Shown in pieces: positions 44,294 through 52,866 of a DNA stretch of 64,000 bases. Within the stretch, counting starts at the first letter, position 1. The number at the start of each line of letters is the position of its first letter. The DNA lies in NCBI RefSeq assembly GCF_000340885.1, contig NC_020291.1, positions 4,587,001-4,651,000 on the forward strand. The letters run 5' to 3'. The stretch is from Clostridium saccharoperbutylacetonicum N1-4(HMT) (lineage in GTDB: Bacteria > Bacillota > Clostridia > Clostridiales > Clostridiaceae). The position numbers and the translations under genes were made by a program. The notes below the pieces were generated by a model that saw only the letters and a list, made by a program, of their open reading frames with translations, had not been told where the DNA came from and made no database searches.

Positions 44294-45259
44294 ATGATAA
44301 TAGTTTCAAAAGATGGAAATGGACAATTTAAAACTATTCAAGCAGCAATTGATTCGATTCCTGAAAACAATTCTGAAGAAGTTGAAATATACATTAAAAA
44401 TGGAGTCTACAAAGAAAAAATATCTATATTGAAGCCATATATTACACTTATTGGTGAAGATAATGAAAAAACTATTTTAACATTTGATGATTATGCTAAA
44501 AAATTATTTCCAAATGGTGAAGCATACCGAACTTTTAACACTTATACTATTTTTATAAGAGCTAATGACTTTACTGCAAAAAACCTAACAATCGAAAATT
44601 CAGCAGGTCAAGGAGAAATTGTTGGACAAGCTGTTGCTGTGTATGTTGAAGGAGATAAATCAATATTTAAAGACTGTAGATTTCTAGCTAATCAAGATAC
44701 CTTATTTACTGGTCCTCTTCCACCAAAACCTATAGAAGGCAATAATTTCGGTGGACCAATGGAAGGAAAAGAACGAACCGTAGGTAGACAATATTATGAA
44801 AATTGTTATATCGAAGGTGATATCGATTTTATTTTTGGTTCTGCTACAGCTGTATTTAATAAATGTGAAATATTTTCAAAGGATATAAATTCTGAAGTAA
44901 ACGGCTATGCAACTGCTGCTTCAACCGTTCAAGGCAGAGAATTTGGTTATGTCTTCTTTGATTGTAAATTAACTAGTAACGCACCTGCTCATACTGTTTA
45001 CCTAGGAAGGCCTTGGAGAGATTATGCAAAAACAGTTTTTATAAACTGCTTTATTGGAGAACATATAAAAAAAGAAGGCTGGCATAGCTGGGATAAGCCA
45101 CTTGCTGAAAAAGAAACTTATTATGCTGAATATAAAAGCTACGGCCCTGGCGCTTCTGATACAACAAGAGTTTCATGGTCTCACATTTTAACTGATGAGG
45201 AAGTAAATAAATATACGATTTCCAATATATTAGGTGGAAATGATAATTGGTTAAGCTAG
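44294..45259 (+). CDS. Pectinesterase (pectin methylesterase), CE8 family
   Basis: The 321-residue right-handed beta-helix enzyme shows the family motifs GQAVAVYVEG, the catalytic-loop NQDTLF, the nucleophilic Asp region IEGDIDFIFGSA and LGRPWRDY. It de-esterifies methylated galacturonan. There is no signal peptide (it opens MIIVSKDGNGQFKTIQAA), so it should act in the cytosol on imported oligogalacturonides, or it is exported by another route. It is monocistronic. Confidence 0.92.
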   Translation: MIIVSKDGNGQFKTIQAAIDSIPENNSEEVEIYIKNGVYKEKISILKPYITLIGEDNEKTILTFDDYAKKLFPNGEAYRTFNTYTIFIRANDFTAKNLTIENSAGQGEIVGQAVAVYVEGDKSIFKDCRFLANQDTLFTGPLPPKPIEGNNFGGPMEGKERTVGRQYYENCYIEGDIDFIFGSATAVFNKCEIFSKDINSEVNGYATAASTVQGREFGYVFFDCKLTSNAPAHTVYLGRPWRDYAKTVFINCFIGEHIKKEGWHSWDKPLAEKETYYAEYKSYGPGASDTTRVSWSHILTDEEVNKYTISNILGGNDNWLS

Positions 45260-45407
45260 TAAAAAGCTCGACATAACAAAAATTATAAATATTTAAATTA
45301 TTAAATCCTAAAATATTATAGGTATCATATGTTACATACTTCACTAATAAAAAATACTAAAATATTATAATAAAGGCTTATTATAATATTAAAAGTAGGT
45401 GATTTTA

Positions 45408-45566
45408 TTGAACATTAAAACAATAAAAAATAATACATCTAAATGGATAAAAAGAATTACATATAATACTTCTGATGTTATTAAAGAGCAAACTAGTCCT
45501 CACTGTCCAAATTATGCTACTCGATGTTGCTTAACTTGTAATAAATGTTGGAAGCAAAAAGAATAA
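45408..45566 (+). CDS. Small cysteine-rich protein (52 aa)
   Basis: A short gene beginning with TTG at 45408 after AGGTGAT. The basic amino half (MNIKTIKNNTSKWIKRI) is followed by a Cys-dense end: CPNYATRCCLTCNKCWKQKE, five Cys in 16 residues. This could bind a metal or be a modified peptide. A hairpin terminator follows at once. No family recognised. Confidence 0.55.
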   Translation: MNIKTIKNNTSKWIKRITYNTSDVIKEQTSPHCPNYATRCCLTCNKCWKQKE

Positions 45567-45596
45567 GGAAACTGCGATTATATATTTGCAGTTTCC
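45567..45596 (+). terminator. Terminator of the small Cys-rich gene
   Basis: GAAACTGC and GCAGTTTC form a stem followed by CTCTTTG, directly after the stop codon. Confidence 0.7.
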
Positions 45597-45644
45597 TCTT
45601 TGTACTTAACTAGCGCTTTATAATATTTTATAATAAATTATGTA

Positions 45645-46265
45645 TTAAAAAAATTTCACAAATTCGTCAATTGGTTTTCTATATCCTCTGATCTTAGTAC
45701 TACTCTTGTCCATTTTTCCCATAGTAATCATCAAGGCAGGCACTTCATTATCTGGAATATTCAATAGTTCACTGATTTTATCCTTTTCAAAATATATCAT
45801 TGGGCAGGTATCCCAGTCTTTATCCTTGGCCAATAACAAAAACATCATTGCTGATAAACATGCATTTCTTATAGCTTCATCATGCTTAAAGTTTTCTCCC
45901 CAACCTTCATAAAGATTTTTAATTGTATCAATCATAATGTTATACTGAGTTCTATCAAGCATACCAAGCATCATTGATCCTTCATAGATTTTATCCGCTG
46001 AAAGATAAGCATTTTTATCTCCAGTAACTATTATTACTGCTGAAGCAGTCTTTATCTTATATTGTTGAAAAGCAGAATCGTAAACTTTTTCTTGTAAATC
46101 CTTATCTTCTACAACATAATATCTCGCATGCTGTAAATTAAATGCTGAAGGAGCCAAAGAAAGTTCTCTAAATATATCATTAAAATCCTCTCTAGGTATT
46201 TTAATATTTTCAATAAACTTATCTGCTGATCTTCTTTCTCTAACAATTTTCAAAAACTCATTCAT
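45645..46265 (-). CDS. Nitroreductase-family flavoprotein
   Basis: The 206-residue FMN protein opens MNEFLKIVRERRSADKF and contains LAPSAFNLQHARYYVV, the FMN-binding signature of the family, and an MITMGKMD-type end. It reduces nitro compounds, quinones or flavins with NAD(P)H. A good promoter (TTGACA, 18 bases, GATAAT) lies upstream. Confidence 0.9.
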   Translation of the reverse strand: MNEFLKIVRERRSADKFIENIKIPREDFNDIFRELSLAPSAFNLQHARYYVVEDKDLQEKVYDSAFQQYKIKTASAVIIVTGDKNAYLSADKIYEGSMMLGMLDRTQYNIMIDTIKNLYEGWGENFKHDEAIRNACLSAMMFLLLAKDKDWDTCPMIYFEKDKISELLNIPDNEVPALMITMGKMDKSSTKIRGYRKPIDEFVKFF

Positions 46266-46321
46266 CTATAAACAACCTCTCTTTCAATTTTTTCATCCTA
46301 TATACAAAATCCTATATTATA

Positions 46322-46351
46322 ATTATCGTTTTTTTAACCATTACTTGTCAA
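46322..46351 (-). promoter_or_regulatory. Sigma-A-type promoter of the nitroreductase gene
   Basis: On the minus strand TTGACA (46351-46346) and GATAAT (46327-46322) are 18 bases apart, about 57 bases before the start codon. Confidence 0.6.
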
Positions 46352-46607
46352 ATTTTTTTCTATTTCTATTTAAGTTAGTTACTATCATCTATTAATATAA
46401 TAAAAAACAAGACCATCTGCACTAAAGAGATCCATTTAATAGTTTACTAATGAAAGTATCTGTAAAAAGTTTAATACACTTTAATCATTTAATTTTAGTA
46501 TACTTAAATTAAACTAAAGCGAATTTTCACTTCTTAGTGACTCTAGCAAACTTATTATCTCTCTTAAAAATGCAGATAGTCCAATATTACTTACTTGCAA
46601 TTACTTC
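46352..46607. other. Gene-free spacer between the two nitroreductase genes
   Basis: A/T-rich DNA without an ORF carrying a ribosome binding site; no clear terminator was identified for the upstream nitroreductase. Confidence 0.45.
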
Positions 46608-47207
46608 TTATTTAAATACTCTAATACGATTTTCTAATGGTTGATATTCTTTTGCACTTGGATCTGCAACAGGTTTTCCAAATGGCATTTGACCAATAAG
46701 TTTCCATTTATCAGGAATATTCCATTCTTTCTTAACATCATCTACAATAAGTTCATTATAATGTTGCAAAGATGCTCCAAAGCCTTCAATTTCTAATCCA
46801 GTCCAAACAACAAATTGATGCATTCCACTTGCTTGTTCTGACCATACTGGGAAATTATCTTTATAAAGTGAGAATTGTTCTTGAAGTGCTTCCACTACAC
46901 TATAATCTTCAAAGAATAATACTGTACCATATCCATTCTTAAAAGAATTAATTTTTTCTTCAGTAGAACTAAATTGATCTGCTGGCACAATCTTTCTTAA
47001 AGCTTCTTTTGTAATATCCCACAATTTATCATGGTGATCTCCTAGCAATAACACTACTCTTGCACTTTGAGAATTGAATGATGATGGAGTATGCTTAACA
47101 GCATGTTCTATGATTTCCTTAATTCTATCATCTGAAACCACAGCCTCCTTACTAATTCCATAAAATGAACGTCTATCTGCTACTGCAGCAAAAAAATCTT
47201 TTGACAT
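46608..47207 (-). CDS. Nitroreductase, fatty-acid-repression (Frm2/Hbn1-like) type
   Basis: The 199-residue protein opens MSKDFFAAVADRRSFYGIS and has HTPSSFNSQSARVVLL and VWSEQASGMHQFVVWT, typical of the Frm2-like branch of nitroreductases. It lies 38 bases after the pirin gene in the same operon and probably shares the HxlR-type control of that operon. Confidence 0.88.
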   Translation of the reverse strand: MSKDFFAAVADRRSFYGISKEAVVSDDRIKEIIEHAVKHTPSSFNSQSARVVLLLGDHHDKLWDITKEALRKIVPADQFSSTEEKINSFKNGYGTVLFFEDYSVVEALQEQFSLYKDNFPVWSEQASGMHQFVVWTGLEIEGFGASLQHYNELIVDDVKKEWNIPDKWKLIGQMPFGKPVADPSAKEYQPLENRIRVFK

Positions 47208-47245
47208 AATTTTTCCCTCCTAAATTTATCTATAATATTTTCTAA

Positions 47246-47947
47246 TTAATTTTCTTTTTTCATTTCTAAAATTAAAAAATGTGAAGTTTCTTTTCCATCA
47301 ATTAATATATCCTCTTCAACAATTTCTAATGCATCCTGAGCATTTAATTCAATTTCATTTATTATTGAAGTTCCTTCAATTTGAACTAAATACGCTTGCC
47401 TTCCTTCATTAACTTCAAAATTAATCTTATTTCCTTTTTCAAGTTCTAAAGAATAAATATTAACATCTTGATTTATTTTTATTGGCGCTTCTCCAGCTTT
47501 ATCAGAAACCATATGCAGCCATTTATTTTTTCTGTCACTCCAATTAAATCTATAATCACCATAGTTTGGTCTATAACCAGTTTTATCTGGATAAATCCAT
47601 ATCTGCAAAGATCTTTCAATTTCCTTACCAATATTATGCTCACTATGATGAACTCCTGTTCCTGCACTCATATATTGAACTTGTCCTCGTGATATTGAGT
47701 TTTCATTTCCCATACTGTCTCCATGTGTTAGTTCACCATCAATTATATAGGTAATTATCTCCATATCCTTGTGAGGATGGGTATCGAAACCTGTATTTGG
47801 TGCAATTAAATCATCATTTATAACTCGTAAAGCACCAAATCTTATATTATGAGGATTATAATATTCTGCAAAAGAAAAATGAAATTTACTCTTTAACCAG
47901 CCAAGATCACTGCTCCCCATATTATTACTCGCTCTCTTGGTCAACAT
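47246..47947 (-). CDS. Pirin-family protein (bicupin)
   Basis: The 233-residue protein has the pirin metal-binding motifs FDTHPHKDMEII and GVHHSEHN. Bacterial pirins can act as quercetin dioxygenases or redox regulators. The start at 47947 follows GGAGGTGG; an extension to 48007 lacks a site. First gene of an operon with a nitroreductase, behind a perfect palindrome suited to HxlR regulators. Confidence 0.9.
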   Translation of the reverse strand: MLTKRASNNMGSSDLGWLKSKFHFSFAEYYNPHNIRFGALRVINDDLIAPNTGFDTHPHKDMEIITYIIDGELTHGDSMGNENSISRGQVQYMSAGTGVHHSEHNIGKEIERSLQIWIYPDKTGYRPNYGDYRFNWSDRKNKWLHMVSDKAGEAPIKINQDVNIYSLELEKGNKINFEVNEGRQAYLVQIEGTSIINEIELNAQDALEIVEEDILIDGKETSHFLILEMKKEN

Positions 47948-48027
47948 CTTTAAACCACCTCCATTCCAAATAAACTTATATATCATCATATTCTTACAAA
48001 ATGTCATCTAAGTTCTTTTTATTACCT

Positions 48028-48044
48028 AGTTACTTTTAGTAACT
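48028..48044. promoter_or_regulatory. HxlR-type operator upstream of pirin
   Basis: AGTTACT-TTT-AGTAACT is a perfect 7-3-7 inverted repeat, 81 bases before the pirin start. A related but imperfect CCTACT...AGTAAG pair lies before the HxlR gene at about 48671-48690. Confidence 0.6.
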
Positions 48045-48103
48045 TTGTTTAAATTAATTATTACACAATTATCTTTCTAAGTCAACCTTATTTTTATAAT
48101 AAA

Positions 48104-48118
48104 TGATAATTATTTTCA
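48104..48118. promoter_or_regulatory. Fur-like box
   Basis: TGATAATTATTTTCA matches the 7-1-7 Fur consensus TGATAATNATTATCA at 14 of 15 positions. It lies 157 bases before pirin. No iron gene is adjacent, so this may be chance in A/T-rich DNA. Confidence 0.35.
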
Positions 48119-48330
48119 ACTCACAAGGACAATTGTCAGTTATCAATGTTCAATTGTTTGACATCAGTTTAGAATTATTAATCATTTCGTTAGCAAATTA
48201 TATTTATCATTTCTTAATAATAAAAAATGACAAGCTCCAAATGATTAATAACAAATTCAAGAGAAAATTCTTAAATAAATTTTCTTCATCAATTCATCAT
48301 TTATCATTTTTCACTTGTCACTAATTACTA

Positions 48331-48639
48331 TTATAGCCACTTTTCTGCCCATTTTTGAACTTCATCCATGACTAACTGCAATTCCTTACCTTTTTCAGTC
48401 AATTCATATTCTATACGCACTGGAGTTTCTGGATAAACTCTTCTAACGATAATTCCTTCCTTCTCCAATTCCTTAAATCTTTCTGTGAGCATACGTGCAC
48501 TCATATTAGGTATTGCATCTGTTATATCTGAAAATCTATTTTGTCCATTTAACAAGGTTCTTATAATTAAACCAGTCCATCTTTTTCCTAATAATTCAAA
48601 AGCATTTTCAAATCTTGGGCACATATGATATTTTTCCAT
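48331..48639 (-). CDS. HxlR-family transcriptional regulator
   Basis: The 102-residue winged-helix protein has the HxlR hallmark start (CPRFENAFELLGKRWTGLII) with a conserved Cys near position 6, then FSDITDAIPNMSARMLTERFKELE. HxlR-type proteins often sense quinones, diamide or aldehydes through that Cys. The ATG at 48639 follows GGTGGTGAT. The adjacent pirin-nitroreductase operon is the probable target. Confidence 0.9.
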   Translation of the reverse strand: MEKYHMCPRFENAFELLGKRWTGLIIRTLLNGQNRFSDITDAIPNMSARMLTERFKELEKEGIIVRRVYPETPVRIEYELTEKGKELQLVMDEVQKWAEKWL

Positions 48640-48780
48640 ATATATCACCACCTGTTATTATTCTACTATACCTACTAAATAAAAGTAAGTAGATTATATT
48701 ATTATACTACCACAAAGGCAACATTAAAAGATAGTAGCTAGGAAAATATTAATAGCTCCTACTACTATCTATATATTAAT

Positions 48781-49320
48781 TTATATATATTTCTTTATTC
48801 TAATGATTAAATTTAATACAAAATACATTATTGCTGTCTTAATTGGTATAAATATAATATTTGTCACAACCCTTAATGGAAGCACTGCACCAAATCCTTT
48901 TCCATATAATAATACTAACCAATATGTATTAAGAAATATATCTATTAGCACTGTTATAATTATTGTAATTATTGCACATCTCTTAATTGTTATTTTTTTA
49001 TTGTATAATGCAATACCATATAATATTCCAACTAATATCCCTGATATGGTGAATCCAGGGAAAAATGGTCCTGTAGGTTTAATTATGTAATTAATAATAT
49101 CACTTAAGCCTCCACACAAGCCCCCAACAGCTGGTCCAAACAGCATACCAATTAGTGAAGACACAACAAACCCCAAACTCAATCGCAAAACTGGTGTAAT
49201 TTGTATTGTAAAAAAATTAACTATAAAACTAGCTCCCATTAATAGTGCTACAATAACTAAATTTTTTACATTTCTTAATTCCCTTGTTGAACCTAAAAAA
49301 AGTTCATAATAATTTTTCAT
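48781..49320 (-). CDS. folT: Folate ECF transporter substrate-binding component
   Basis: The 179-residue protein has five or six membrane helices and the FolT-type RLSLGFVVSSLIGMLFGPAVGG and ISDIINYIIKP-like segments. It binds folate and uses a shared ECF energising module encoded elsewhere. A tetrahydrofolate riboswitch in its leader confirms the substrate class. Confidence 0.92.
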   Translation of the reverse strand: MKNYYELFLGSTRELRNVKNLVIVALLMGASFIVNFFTIQITPVLRLSLGFVVSSLIGMLFGPAVGGLCGGLSDIINYIIKPTGPFFPGFTISGILVGILYGIALYNKKITIKRCAIITIIITVLIDIFLNTYWLVLLYGKGFGAVLPLRVVTNIIFIPIKTAIMYFVLNLIIRIKKYI

Positions 49321-49365
49321 AAAAAAATCCCCCCTTCAAAAGTCCTTATTCTAAAATAAGACTTA

Positions 49366-49460
49366 ATTATTTATTTCAGCTATACTTAAGTGAAAATTCA
49401 CTTAAGCAAGTTGCTTTATAATTACTTGCTGAAATAAAAGAGAGGTTCTCTTTTAAATAA
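49366..49460 (-). other. Leader hairpins between the THF riboswitch and folT
   Basis: Several stems overlap: AAAAGAGA/TCTCTTTT (next to the aptamer), AGCAAGT/ACTTGCT, CTTAAGTGA/TCACTTAAG and an outer TTATTTCAGC/GCTGAAATAA. They form the likely expression platform, by termination or by occluding the ribosome binding site. Confidence 0.6.
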
Positions 49461-49461
49461 C

Positions 49462-49558
49462 AGCGGAATGCAATATTTGTACCGCAAATCCCAAAAATTT
49501 TTCGTTCAAGAGACAACTTCCCGTCCTCCTGACACTTAACGCACAAATATCTACTCTG
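49462..49558 (-). promoter_or_regulatory. Tetrahydrofolate riboswitch
   Basis: On the minus strand the aptamer shows AGAGTAGATATTTG, GCGTTAAGTG, the central GGGAAGTTG, ACGAA, and the 3' part GCGGTACAAATATTGCA ending TCCGCT. ATTTGT and ACAAAT pair across the aptamer as in known THF switches. It is 140 bases before folT. Confidence 0.92.
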
Positions 49559-49637
49559 TAAAATAATTTTATTATAAACTCACCTTAATATATAAGTATA
49601 TACTTGTCAATACTTATGACATATTTTTCAACAATAT

Positions 49638-49680
49638 AAAAGCTCCGCACTAGAAATTTAATCTTGAGTGAGGAGCTTTT
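49638..49680 (-). terminator. Terminator of the GPH symporter gene
   Basis: AAAAGCTCC and GGAGCTTTT close a longer imperfect stem about 90 bases after the stop. Confidence 0.72.
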
Positions 49681-49768
49681 ATAAATACAATATGTGAAAT
49701 TTTCAATCTAATTGTAGAGTATTTCTATTAATTCATATATAATTTTATCATTTATTTATACTACTAAA

Positions 49769-51157
49769 TTAGTTTTTATTTTTAGCAGCTAATTCTTCAA
49801 TAATTCGAGGATGGAGTCCATCTAATTTGTAGAATAGTAAAGCTACTATTTGTATTATGCTACAGACTATTGGAACTAAATAATAAAGAACATTAATTCC
49901 ACTTGCTGAACTTTCAGTAACATTAGCTGCATTATAACCAGTAAATGCCAATACATATCCAACTGCTGCTCCACCAACAGCCATACCAACTTTAGTTGCA
50001 AAGCTATATCCAGCATAAAGTGTTCCTTCAGTACGTCTTCCATATTTCCATTCATTATAATCTACTGAATCTGCTATCATTCCAAAAATAGAACCTGTAC
50101 CAAGTCCTCCAAAAACATTTCCTATAAAATAAATTCCAATAAATACAGGTATGTTTCCTACAAATAAAGGCATTATGCAAAAGGCAGCAATATAAATAAC
50201 TAAACCAATAATATTAGCTTTTCTATGACCAAATTTCTTAATGAAAATTGGTGTAAGAGGTGCTGTAATAAAAGCTGATACATATAATAAAGGTAGTAAA
50301 ACTGGAATTAATCCTGGATTTTTCAAAACATACATGCAGAAATAAATTGTTATAGCTACAACTGCACCAATTCTTACAAACATAAAGAATGCAAAAACTA
50401 TACTTACTACCCAAGGTGTATTTTTCAAAGCATTTTTATATGTTTCACTTGCTTTAGTTTTCTCTTTAGCTTGACCTTCTATATGTTTTTCTAAATAACG
50501 TTCTTTACAATTTAAACAAACAATCATAAAGCAAACTAATCCAGCTACTGCAAAAATCATAGAAGTTAATAAAAATCCTGTTCTTTGATTTCCTTTTCCT
50601 AAAATATTCACAAGTGCCATACTGCAGGCTGATACAAACACATTTCCAACTGCCATTCCAATCATACGAAAACTTGCTAATTGTGCTTTTTCCTCAGTGT
50701 TTCTTGTCATTAATGGCATTAAAGCACCATAAGGAACGTTTACAACAGAATACAAAATACCAACAACAATATAAGTAACATATGCATAAATAAGTTTCCC
50801 GGTATCAGATAAATCAAAAGCTGTAAAAGTTAATACAAACATTATACAAAATGGTATTATTCCAAAAAAGATAAACGGACGAGTCCTTCCATATTTTGAA
50901 TTAGTTCTATCAACAAAATTTCCTATTATAGGATCAATAAATGCATCTAAAACTCTTGCAACAAGAAACAAGGTTGCAGTAGCTGCAGCTGGTATTAATG
51001 CTACATCTGTATAAAAATATAGAAGAAAACTTCCAACTAATCCCCACATTACATTTGATGCCAAATCTCCAAAACCATAACTTATTTTTTCTGAGATTTT
51101 CAATTTATTCTCACTTGCGCTTTGCACTATATTATTTTCTACAATTTCGTATTTCAT
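49769..51157 (-). CDS. GPH-family (glycoside-pentoside-hexuronide) cation symporter
   Basis: The 462-residue major-facilitator protein has 12 predicted helices. The MelB/XynB-group motifs are SYGFGDLASNVMW near residue 26, FLVARVLDAFIDPIIGNFVDRT and KYGRTRPFI. It imports glycosides or sugars with Na+ or H+. As last gene of a region encoding C-glycoside cleavage it is the candidate importer for that glycoside, but 670 bases and a chemoreceptor gene separate them, so co-transcription is not assured. Confidence 0.9.
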   Translation of the reverse strand: MKYEIVENNIVQSASENKLKISEKISYGFGDLASNVMWGLVGSFLLYFYTDVALIPAAATATLFLVARVLDAFIDPIIGNFVDRTNSKYGRTRPFIFFGIIPFCIMFVLTFTAFDLSDTGKLIYAYVTYIVVGILYSVVNVPYGALMPLMTRNTEEKAQLASFRMIGMAVGNVFVSACSMALVNILGKGNQRTGFLLTSMIFAVAGLVCFMIVCLNCKERYLEKHIEGQAKEKTKASETYKNALKNTPWVVSIVFAFFMFVRIGAVVAITIYFCMYVLKNPGLIPVLLPLLYVSAFITAPLTPIFIKKFGHRKANIIGLVIYIAAFCIMPLFVGNIPVFIGIYFIGNVFGGLGTGSIFGMIADSVDYNEWKYGRRTEGTLYAGYSFATKVGMAVGGAAVGYVLAFTGYNAANVTESSASGINVLYYLVPIVCSIIQIVALLFYKLDGLHPRIIEELAAKNKN

Positions 51158-51825
51158 ATGGTTTCTCCCTTCAATTTTTATTTATTATTGTCTGAAAAAT
51201 ATAAATTGATGTCGTATATTTATCTTTGAAAATTATTAATAAAAAGATATAATTATATTGTAATCTTATTAACTGCATGCTGATAATCTTAATTCAATTT
51301 ATGTTTGGTAGCTTTATTAAATTTAGAATATCAGTATGTTTAGCTATATTTCTATTTTCTCTCATCCCCCTTATTTTTAAATTAAAATAAATTCATCAAA
51401 CTAGTTTAAGTAAACATTTTCAATTACTAGTTCACTTATTTATATTAAATAAATTAATATAGCACCTATTATTATTAATTTATTTAACTATACATATCTC
51501 CCTCCTTAAATTTTTTATATATATTGTTAATCATTTCGTTTACATTATCATTATAAGCTTCTATTCATGTAAGCGCCTTCTTTTACTTATTCATTTATAT
51601 CAATATTATTATTTTTATACTCACCCTTTATAAGCACTGAAATAAAAAGTTAAAAATTTAATTAATTATTTTAATCTTTTTCTAACAGTACTTTTTTAAA
51701 TTATTTGAACCTATAAAATAATTTTAAAAAAATTTAAAAGCACTGAAATAATCAGCGCTTTAAGTAATGACTTCCTTTTATAAATCCAGTTTCTTTAGTT
51801 CTAATAATTAATTTATCATAGGATA
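51158..51825. other. Gene-free 670 bp region upstream of the GPH symporter
   Basis: Very A/T-rich DNA without credible ORFs. It holds a terminator-like stem (51736-51763), a direct repeat of AAGCACTGAAATAA (near 51632 and 51738), and ATGTAAGCGCCTTCTT at 51567-51582, which fits the CcpA cre consensus with one mismatch. Promoter and regulatory sites of the symporter presumably lie here. Confidence 0.5.
51736..51763 (-). terminator. Terminator of the soluble chemoreceptor gene
   Basis: On the minus strand AAAGCGCTG and CAGTGCTTT pair with one mismatch, followed by TAAATTTTTTT. Confidence 0.72.
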
Positions 51826-52662
51826 TTATTTATTAGCTTTGATATGCTCTACTAAAACTTCTGAATTTGCTGAAATTTCTTCGACTGTAGCAGATAATTC
51901 TTCTAAGCCTGCAGCTTGATTTGTAGAAATCCCCCCTAATTCATTTATTGTTTTAATAATAACTTTCATGCTCTGACTCATTTGATTTAGTGCTTCTGAA
52001 ATTTTTTTAGAAGATTCAGCACTATTTAGTGCTAATTTTCTCATTTCACCAGCTACCACCGAAAAGCCTTTTCCATATTCGCCAGCCCTTGAAGATTCAA
52101 TTGCTGCATTAAGACCAAGAAGATTAGACTGCCTTGCAATATTTTCAATTAACTTTATGGCTTCGCTGCCTTCATCAATTAATTTTTCTGTATTTTCTGT
52201 ATTTTCAATCAAGAAATTTACTTTCTCTGACAAATGAACTGCTGAGTTTGCTATATCTGTTGTTGTTATTTTTGTTTCATCTAGTGAGTGCTTTAGATGT
52301 TCTGTAGCAGTTACAATTTCATCGTATTCCTCCATATCCATGCTTACACCAAACCAGCCAACAACCTCTTTTTCTTCATTAAATATTGGAGTTGCAATAG
52401 CCTTAAATGAAAATCCATAATGAGCCTTATCATATATGCTTGTAATGCTTTTTTTCCTTTTGTATATGTTTTCATTGATGCCATTTTTATTCATAACTTC
52501 ATTATCTATAACTTTCCCCACATACATAGGTGATTTTGCTTTAGTCCCATCAAAAGCATATATACATTGTTCTTTATCACAAATATTTATTGCTGCATTT
52601 CCTTCAAATAACTCACTAATCACTGATGCCGCATAAATCATTTTTTCGAATGCCTTTTCCAT
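51826..52662 (-). CDS. Soluble methyl-accepting chemotaxis protein with PAS-like sensor
   Basis: The 278-residue protein lacks membrane helices. Residues 1-115 form a PAS/Cache-like sensor ([40 protein letters not shown]). The rest is a short signalling coiled coil with tip [20 protein letters not shown]. Such short cytosolic receptors read intracellular metabolites or redox state. It sits between the C-glycoside operon and the GPH symporter, hinting at sensing of an imported glycoside, but terminators on both sides make it monocistronic. Confidence 0.88.
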   Translation of the reverse strand: MEKAFEKMIYAASVISELFEGNAAINICDKEQCIYAFDGTKAKSPMYVGKVIDNEVMNKNGINENIYKRKKSITSIYDKAHYGFSFKAIATPIFNEEKEVVGWFGVSMDMEEYDEIVTATEHLKHSLDETKITTTDIANSAVHLSEKVNFLIENTENTEKLIDEGSEAIKLIENIARQSNLLGLNAAIESSRAGEYGKGFSVVAGEMRKLALNSAESSKKISEALNQMSQSMKVIIKTINELGGISTNQAAGLEELSATVEEISANSEVLVEHIKANK

Positions 52663-52745
52663 TTTAATTAACCTTCCCTTCGTAATCCATATAGATTGAA
52701 ACTTTCCTTAAGTACACTTTATCCAATCAAAAAATTAAACCAAAC

Positions 52746-52778
52746 AAACTGAGCATATTTGTTACAACAGCTCAGTTT
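52746..52778 (-). terminator. Terminator of the C-glycoside operon
   Basis: AAACTGAGC and GCTCAGTTT form a stem about 90 bases after the flavoprotein stop, with a moderately T-rich tail. Confidence 0.7.
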
Positions 52779-52866
52779 TAAGTAATTTTATTCAAGTATT
52801 ATTAATCTATAAGCCTCTAAAACATACCATTATTATGAAAAACTTCATCTGGTATAATTTGTCTAC

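Noticed and set aside
51567-51582. cre site for the GPH symporter
   Set aside because: One mismatch to consensus and more than 400 bases from the start codon; kept only as a note in the gap entry.
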